A DNA stretch of 64,000 bases from contig NC_062980.1 in NCBI RefSeq assembly GCF_023078275.1, forward strand, positions 11,550,783 through 11,614,782, given 5' to 3'. Below are positions 57,662 to 64,000 of the stretch, piece by piece; the stretch's first letter is position 1; every line of letters starts with the position of its first letter. The translations under genes were made by a program, and so were the position numbers. The notes beneath the pieces are model-generated. The model saw only the letters and a program-made list of their open reading frames with translations, was not told the origin of the DNA and made no database searches. Source of the stretch: Leguminivora glycinivorella (Eukaryota; Arthropoda; Insecta; Lepidoptera; Tortricidae).

Positions 57662-58029
57662 AAAAAATAAAACCGCCTTCAAAAATAAGCGCGTTACAAA
57701 ACACGGAGAAACTAAAAAGCAAAAAATAATAAACCTTTGAATTCAGATTTCTTATCGGATTGCAATAATCTAAACATCCAAATTATAAACAAATCAATTA
57801 TTTTTGTAGCCGGTACCAGACCTGTTCGTCGCCTTGCTATTTCCTGTTTGCCCCACCCAACCATACGCAGGCTGGCCCCGACTCCAAAAATAATTGATTT
57901 GTTTATAATTTGGATGTTTAGATTATTGCAATCCGATAAGAAATCTGAACTCAAAGGTTTATTATTTTTTGCTTTTTAGTTTCTCCGTGTTTTGTAACGC
58001 GCTTATTTTTGAAGGCGGTTTTATTTTTT
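57662..58029. mobile_element. Foldback with 144-bp near-perfect arms and an 80-bp GC-rich spacer
   Basis: Left arm 57662-57805 and right arm 57886-58029 differ at one visible position ('gaattcag' against 'gagttcag'). The spacer (57806-57885) is markedly GC-richer ('ccgcccac'-type sequence, 'gctggccccgactcc'). A single diverged copy of the arm is at 41585-42270. The identical 80-codon ORFs on both strands are a consequence of the palindrome. Confidence 0.85.
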
Positions 58030-58239
58030 GTTAAAAAGTTTATTTATTTGTTGATTTTTAGTGGTTCCTATTGATATTATATGTATCAGTCCGAATATAT
58101 GTACAGTAGTGAAAGAATTATCCTTTAACTCCTAACCATTGAGGAGTTGACCTTCCATCATCAGCTCAGCCACATAAAGTTATTACCATCAGGCGTAAAT
58201 ACTGGTTTACCTTTGAAAAATGCACTAAAAACATTACAT

Positions 58240-58445
58240 TCTCTCGATTTCTCCAAGATCCCATCATCAGACCCCGACTTGGTGCCAATGGGACCATCTC
58301 GGGGTTATACCTGATCGATTGAAAAAAAAATTTTGAAAATCGGTCCATGATTCTCGGAGATATCGAGTAACATACATACAAAAAAAAACATTCAGTGCAT
58401 TCAGTCGAATTGAGAACCTCCTCCTTTTTTTGAAGTCGGTTAAAA
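58240..58445 (-). repeat. High-copy 'aaccgacttcaaaaa' repeat
   Basis: Read on minus it starts at the A-rich 'aaccgacttcaaaaa' and includes 'ctcgatatctccgagaatca', 'ggaccgattttcaaaa' and 'gatgggatcttggagaaatc'. It matches the lead-in of the 121-bp array at 19.7 kb. Confidence 0.65.
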
Positions 58446-59114
58446 AAGGAAATATTATTCATAAAACAAGCACTTAATTTTTTTCTAAACATCCATTTTT
58501 TGAAAAGTTTATTTAGGTCACTCTTAGACATCTATCAATGAGGATAGTGACACTATACTTCATAATGACATCTTTGTACTGAGTAACAATAAGATGTATT
58601 TTTTTTTAATTAGTAATAACTCGGCGAAATTCAGAAAAGTTTATAATGAGATATTAGTCTTAAAAAATGTGATCAGAAATAACATTATTAAAATTATTCG
58701 GTTTCCTCATATTACACCGCGTATTGTACACGTTTATTAAATGTGAAATGAAGAGCTTAATAATTCGAGTTGCATTTCCCCCAGAAAGCAATTGCCTTCG
58801 CTCACTTTAATCACTTCGTATCGCGTACCAATAATTGGTTGAAGCTTTTAGTACAACTACAAAATATCTATAAATTGTAACGACGTTAAAGGATGCTCAT
58901 ATTTCTTTGGTAACTGAGGCGTTTGTTCTTCAATTTAAGAGGGAAGAGACGATTGGTTCTCCATAAAAGTCCTATATTTTTCCATATTGACATAACAGAA
59001 AATGTCTTGACACAATTTGATGTGATTTAAATTATACCTATTTAGCTATCGTAAGTTTGTTTCTATGTTGCACATAGATATGATTAAAAAAAAAAACATT
59101 TATGTAAGTATAAA
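58446..59114. other. Spacer, nothing recognised
   Basis: AT-rich DNA without supported features. Confidence 0.35.
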
Positions 59115-59285
59115 CTGAAATAGATACCATACACTAAAGAAAAAGCGATCAAGCCCACTGGTGGCGAAGCCGGGAATCGAACCCAGGTCTCCAGCTAACG
59201 CGGCTGACGTGTTCGACCGCTACACCACCCCGACCGTCGAGGTACCCGTCGAAATTTCTCTAGTGTATGTTATCTCTGAAGGATA
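59115..59285 (-). repeat. tRNA-like element with terminal inverted repeats, copy 1
   Basis: On minus, a tRNA-shaped core GGTGGTG...CGCCACC with box B 'gggttcgattcccgg' is flanked by 'agataacatacactagagaa' and its near-complement. The 7-bp acceptor stem pairs, and the anticodon arm reads CAGC-cgcgtta-GCTG, giving CGT, but the base before the anticodon is G instead of T, so it is unlikely to be a working tRNA gene. Confidence 0.6.
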
Positions 59286-59474
59286 GGCGCCTTTGACCAA
59301 CTCTAAGGGCGAGCAATTTGTGCTTGCACCTCCTATGTGAATCCTTTTGCAGGATTACGATATAGCGAGAGAGATGGTGCTGCCATCTATCAATGTAGGA
59401 ACAAATCAAATTATTTTATTAAATATTTTTTGATTTGTTTTTTAAGTTGTAACACTACTATATATAAATTATAA

Positions 59475-59645
59475 ACTGAAATAGATACCATACACTAAAG
59501 AAAAAGCGATCAAGCCCACTGGTGGCGAAGCCGGGAATCGAACCCGGGTCTCCAGCTAACGCGGCTGACGTGTTCGACCGCTACACCACCCCGACCGCCG
59601 AAGGTACCCGTCGAAATTTCTCTAGTGTATGTTATCTCTGAAGGT
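59475..59645 (-). repeat. tRNA-like element with terminal inverted repeats, copy 2
   Basis: Nearly identical to the copy 360 bp upstream; differences include box B 'cccgggt' against 'cccaggt' and 'gaccgccgaagg' against 'gaccgtcgagg'. The stretch between them (59290-59440) matches the 40.5 kb repeat. Confidence 0.6.
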
Positions 59646-60237
59646 TAGGCGCCTAACATTCCTAACATTCGTCAGAACTGTAGTCATCCGTTTCGTCATT
59701 GAGACTTGAATAATGTTTGTTCAAACCTGCTGTTGTATAAGTGCTAAAGGCCTTCGCTTGGTGCGATGATTTCTGGGTAGAACAAGATCCACTACCTCTC
59801 ACTACGCGATGGTTCGCCCAGCTGTATATACTTTTTTACAAGCATCTAAACCAAGTTCAATGAGTTCAATACCAACGAAATTCACTCAAAAATACATAAT
59901 TTAACGTAAAAAGTCAGTATCAACCAGAAATAGGGTTTAATTCACAATTATATGAGCAAAGCAATGACTAAGTACGAAGGAAATTACTCGAATAATAGGT
60001 TTATACCTCAGTTTTCTTAATTTACCGTAACCAAAACCACGGTGTATTATTTTAAAACGACAGTAGACATGTTTGTTAACAAAACCGCAACACAAAAATA
60101 TATAGAAACTGTAAAAATCAGTACTTATGGTTTTTTAAATAATCCGTAAAATTGCGTTTGCGCTCGAAATTTGGCCACATTTCACGGGCCAACTCCCGGT
60201 GACACTCGCGGGGCTACTGAGGAAATTTCCATACAAA
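59646..60237. other. Spacer, nothing recognised
   Basis: No supported feature. Confidence 0.35.
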
Positions 60238-60497
60238 GACGTATTCTATAGCATACGCGTCACAAAAAGGTGAACTCGATTTGTGACGCCACAGCATGTT
60301 TTTTAACTGCAATAAAACTATGTAATGTTGCAGTATGCATACTATGATTCTAGTAAATGGTAGAGGAAATGTTGGTGATGGTGAATAAGCAAGCAGATAA
60401 CTAAGCAAACAGACGCAGCAATTCAAACCAAATAACGGATTCTATAGCATACGCGTCACCAGAAGTAGTACAAAAACGTATGCTATAGAATACGCGT
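60238..60497. repeat. 'tattctatagcatacgcgtc' motif in three copies
   Basis: The motif occurs at about 60241 and 60432 in direct orientation and at about 60478 as 'acgtatgctatagaatacgc' in reverse, giving a 60-bp hairpin at 60430-60497. Purpose unknown. Confidence 0.5.
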
Positions 60498-60499
60498 CC

Positions 60500-60592
60500 G
60501 CGAACGTGTTAAGTGGAGATAGTTAAAGGGATAGAGAGTGACATAGGCTACTTTTTGTCTCTTTCTAACGCGGCCGCAGGCAAAAGCTAGTA
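60500..60592 (+). mobile_element. Helitron-like repeat, 3' part
   Basis: 'agtggagatagttaaaggga' to 'gcggccgcaggcaaaagctag' matches the 3' half of 21562-21734. Confidence 0.65.
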
Positions 60593-60699
60593 CTACATAT
60601 TTTTTTGTTCGACGGATCCGGGAAGTGGTTACTTCATAGCGGAAATTTTAGGTACTATTTCCGGTACTATTTCCGGTCGGAACAATATTTAGGGTTGCA

Positions 60700-61005
60700 A
60701 CACCGAGTAAGGCGCTCTACGTGTCCCGTCTTCATTACTCCGCCGTGGCTGACGATGTGGTGGAGTACGTTCGCCGGAAGACTGAGGGTACACCAGCTAC
60801 AGTCGCGTCACTACGTGCACTTCAGTTCGTTCGTGGTGCGCGTGCCGCGGCCGCTGCAGGACACCATCGCGAGCGCAGACTTCTGGCCGAAAGGTGTGGT
60901 TTTTCGGCGGTTCCGGGGCAACCTGCTGAATCCTACACCGGGGCAAACGACGCAACGGAGCCACGCTGTTTCGTCATCGCCCAAATCAATAAAATTGTTT
61001 AGTTA
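60700..61005 (+). pseudogene. Retroelement ORF1-like fragment, frameshifted
   Basis: The region is GC-richer. One frame reads VSRLHYSAVADDVVEYVRRK; after a shift near 60785 the other reads LQSRHYVHFSSFVVRVPRPL and then DFWPKGVVFRRFRGN. I recognise this order (a 'SRL' start, 'SRHYASF'-like middle and 'WPxGVxxRRF' end) from a domain in ORF1/gag-like proteins of insect retroelements, but the family name is uncertain. The open 160-codon frame that spans it mixes coding and noncoding sequence. Confidence 0.5.
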
Positions 61006-61450
61006 TAATACTTTTATTCTTTGTAATGTTTTTTTTAATGTTCTTATTTACTGTTTTTTTTTCATGACGCATTGGATTTATCTGTAATGTCATTGAAATA
61101 TGTTTTCAAATAAATAAATAAATAATAAATTTACATTATGTCAATATACAAGGATAAAAAAATACCTATTGAAAACCGTTTCCACTATCGTGTTAACAAA
61201 AATATTTTTATTTCAGGCTCGGAGGCGTATCGAGTCGAGTTATTTGTAATAAGTTGTCTAATTTTAAATCCGCTTATCTTGAAGCCTCGCGGGTGAAAGA
61301 TCTTTGCAAAGATTTCCCTTAACTCGGTGCTTAAAAATACAATTAAAATACCGTGGAAATTTGTTTCATTTATGGATGTTCAAGTTCGAAACCAAGTTCA
61401 AGTTGAAGTTTACGCATATAAATGAATAGATGTGCATTTGTTTTTATTTT
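61006..61450. other. Spacer, nothing recognised
   Basis: T-rich and 'aaataaataaataa' tracts near 61030-61130 look like a retroelement tail. Nothing else. Confidence 0.35.
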
Positions 61451-62070
61451 TAGGGTTCCGTACCATAAAGGTACAAAAGGAACCCTTATAGTGCCGTTTT
61501 GTCCTTCTGTCTGTCACATTACTAAATATCTCGAGAACTACAGACTACGAGAACATCTACAAATTGAAAGTATTTTTCTTTTAAAATATTAGTATTAATT
61601 TGTAGAAAATGGCCAAAATGAAAGGGTTAAAAATGTCAAGTTACTGGGTCAAGTGGGGTGTCGTTAGAAAGAGCTCAATTTGTACATATCATATTTTTAT
61701 TAAATTTCATTCTTAACTATCGTCACAAAACTGACAGTGAGTTAGTTTTTGTTAACGACTTACGCTAATTGGGGGGTCCCAAATTCTGAAAATGCCCATA
61801 TCGTACTTCACGTTAACGTAAAATACACTCTTTCAAATAAAGTAAAAACAGTCAAAATCGGTTAACATTGTGAAGAGTTATCCCCAAAAAACAAACATAC
61901 TGTGCGGGTCACCGAGAGATGGCGCTATACACAATAATGCTCATTAGTCTATACTTCTGGTCAAGTCTTTAGAGTATTATGAGAAACATGAAATTATTTT
62001 AATTATTGAAAGTTTCTACGAATACGGAACCCTCGGTGGGCGAGTCCGACTCGCACTTGGCCGGTTTTTT
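61451..62070 (-). repeat. 'ggttccgtacc / ccggccaagtgcgagtcgga' repeat, copy 4, full length
   Basis: It starts 'agggttccgtaccataaagg' and ends 'gagtccgactcgcacttggc' plus 'cggtttttttt'. The longest copy in the window; no coding frame. The ORF at 62006-62194 is not a gene. Confidence 0.7.
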
Positions 62071-64000
62071 TTTATTTAGGTGTACACTTAAAAAGACTGA
62101 AACAAAGCGGAATATATATAAAACTATACTTATAAAACTTACAAATGGGAACCAAGGAATGATTAATTACTCTGGCTATTTTCAGATTACTTAAATTAAA
62201 TATTAAGCTAAATCTTATATTCGCATAATACGTCCGTGTGAAGGGTTTCTAGTTTATTATGAATAAGGGTAACCTGACCCTTGAGTACCGCCGGTACGCA
62301 AAAATAACTTCGTGAAGCTATTATGAGGATATTTCTGAAAGTGGTACGAGCATTTCAACGGGGAAACTAAAGAAAAGCTGAAACAGAGGTTAGTTGAAAG
62401 AACATTAATTTTATGGTGTTTCGATGCGTTATTTTTTGTTCGATAACATGACAAAAATGTCTCGAATTTGACGTTGTTGCAGGACCTGTGTCTCAACTCA
62501 CCTTAGTCTCCCCTACTTATCTGTTTTAAGCTACATTGAGAATTTTTACGTCATTTTAATAACGGTGGGTACGTATCAAAAACCTGCAGACTTAATGCAG
62601 TATTTAACAGCAGCATTAAAACAGCACTTTGCAGACGTCCCTTCCGTTTTCGAATATAACTGTATGAAAAATTGCTAGATTTCAGCATGGAACTCGTTGG
62701 CGTAGGCTAGATGAGGACTGGAGGAGTTAGTAAACATTCGAGACGGTATATTATAAGTATTCAAGTGGGAATATGAAGTTTGGGATCGCTCCAGGCTCAC
62801 AATGCCGCTTCATCCATATTTTTAAATCCCCGGCCCGAATAGAATGCAACGAATGAGAATTTGCAACGGCATAAAAACTCGCTGTAAACTATTTCATTCA
62901 ACAAATTTTTGCACGAAATATTTGGAACCTATTTTGATTATGCGACAATTATTGCAGTTAAAACGTAATTATTTTTCATTGTTTCGACGTGCAACTAATA
63001 TTATGGCAGAACCAATTAAAATGTCGAGATCAAGCCGAATATCACGTCTAATTTGCGAGGAGACAATGGAGGTGGTCGCAATTAGTGGGATGGCCACTGA
63101 GAACAAACGCGTTCCCAACAAAAGAGTAGGCTTCGGCAGCGACGAGGGCTCTTTCATTTCTTCCAAATGAGCAAACTACAGTCGCTAGGGAAGATTTGTT
63201 GTCGGCGAATGAAGGGCTGCCGAGTGTGTGTATTGTTCCTCCCGCGCCCGTTTGGAAAGCACTTATGCTCAGTTGTTCTAATCGAGATAACGCAAGGGAT
63301 ATTTATGAACGATTAAGCGATGGTGCATCGTCATTCTTTTTTGTAAAGCGAATTCGAATAAAGGGAAACAACAAGCAGCCTTACCGCGAAAGAGCGATTT
63401 CTTCCAGATAACTTATTAAAGATATGTACTCAAGTATTTTTTTAGCTACTGTTTTAAATGCCAAAGATGCAACTGAAATTAGTCTATTTTACAACCGAAT
63501 GCAAGTTCCCTTCACAATGTTACTCAATGAAAGCGTGTAAAAGTTCTATTGTCCGCAGTAATTTGCACCTGATTATAATAAGCTAGGTACAAAGCTATGT
63601 AAATGGCTGTGCGCGAACAATGGGCTTTAATCCTGAACAAACAGAGGATAATGCTTCAACACCAGCGTACCTACATGTTCTAACACGCTATTGTTGTAAT
63701 AGATTAACATTATTCTGGATCATAATCGTTCAAAACGCTTTTGGCAATACTCGACAAATCTTTTACGGTTTACATCTAAGGGAAGATAGCTTGGTACCTA
63801 GCTTATAATAAAGTGCAAATTACTGCCGACAGGATTTTATTGTTTAACATGTAAACGTGAAATGGCTTCGGTTTTAAAATTGACCAATGATTTCAGATGC
63901 ACATATTTGTCAATGCCCGGGAAATCTTACACGGTTTACACCAAAGGAAAGATCCCGGAGCACTTTGATATTATATGTGTCGAAGTCTAGTCAAAAAACC
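62071..64000. other. Spacer with unrecognised ORFs and a diverged direct repeat
   Basis: An ORF of 108 codons (62844-63170, plus) and one of 71 codons (63196-63411, plus) follow one another with more balanced base composition. The first is Arg/Ser-rich around 54-75; neither has a domain I know, and they could be a decayed coding sequence. Near the end, 'aaatcttttacggtttacat' at 63756 and 'aaatcttacacggtttacac' at 63924 are a diverged direct repeat. Confidence 0.3.

Noticed and set aside
57712..57979. Two 80-codon ORFs with nearly identical products on opposite strands
   Set aside because: They are produced by the 144-bp inverted arms; identical peptides from both strands are a mark of a palindrome, not of two genes.

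Overview
The window looks like gene-poor nuclear DNA from a moth or butterfly (Lepidoptera). This rests on AT-rich sequence, many copies of repeats I recognise as lepidopteran (Helitron-like elements ending in CTAG, two tRNA-derived SINE families, the high-copy repeat with 'ccggccaagtgcgagtcgga' next to 'ggttccgtacc'), an intact mariner, and retroelements of insect type. I could not identify any host protein-coding gene, so the window is probably intergenic or inside a long intron. The species cannot be fixed from the sequence alone.

Layout. 0-8 kb: a Helitron-like fragment at the edge, a complete mariner with an open transposase frame, two short tails of a LINE with a restriction-like endonuclease (RLE), and a 2.3 kb TA-flanked inverted-repeat element. 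8-21 kb: featureless DNA, then a 1.6 kb foldback element with 0.68 kb arms and a 9-bp target duplication, SINEs, small MITEs, a GC-rich patch, a 121-bp tandem array and a 164-bp hairpin. 21-33 kb: two inverted copies of a 'phrase' element built from 15-16-nt quasi-repeats, and a third related element; all three have perfect 9-bp target duplications. 33-42.7 kb: a dense MITE field and a TTAA-flanked element carrying insertions several levels deep. 42.9-45.1 kb: a 5'-truncated LINE with YLDD-type reverse transcriptase plus zinc knuckle and RLE domain, broken by one frameshift. 45.7-48.1 kb: the 3' end of a BEL/Pao-type endogenous retrovirus on the minus strand, with integrase C-terminus and an F-protein-like envelope in one open frame. 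50-53.4 kb: a small hAT-type MITE, a 199-bp tandem array in a CTATAG-rich block, and a second foldback whose arms are each three tandem 195-bp subunits. 54-64 kb: more SINE, MITE and repeat copies, a 144-bp-arm hairpin, a duplicated tRNA-like element and a retroelement ORF1-like relic.

The genes here do not form a pathway. The window is a record of transposition: mobilisable or once-mobilisable coding elements (mariner, RLE LINE, BEL/Pao retrovirus) beside many non-autonomous passengers that have inserted into one another. The best candidates for something undescribed are the phrase-built elements with 9-bp target duplications, the subunit foldback at 52-53 kb, and the uninterrupted integrase-envelope reading frame.
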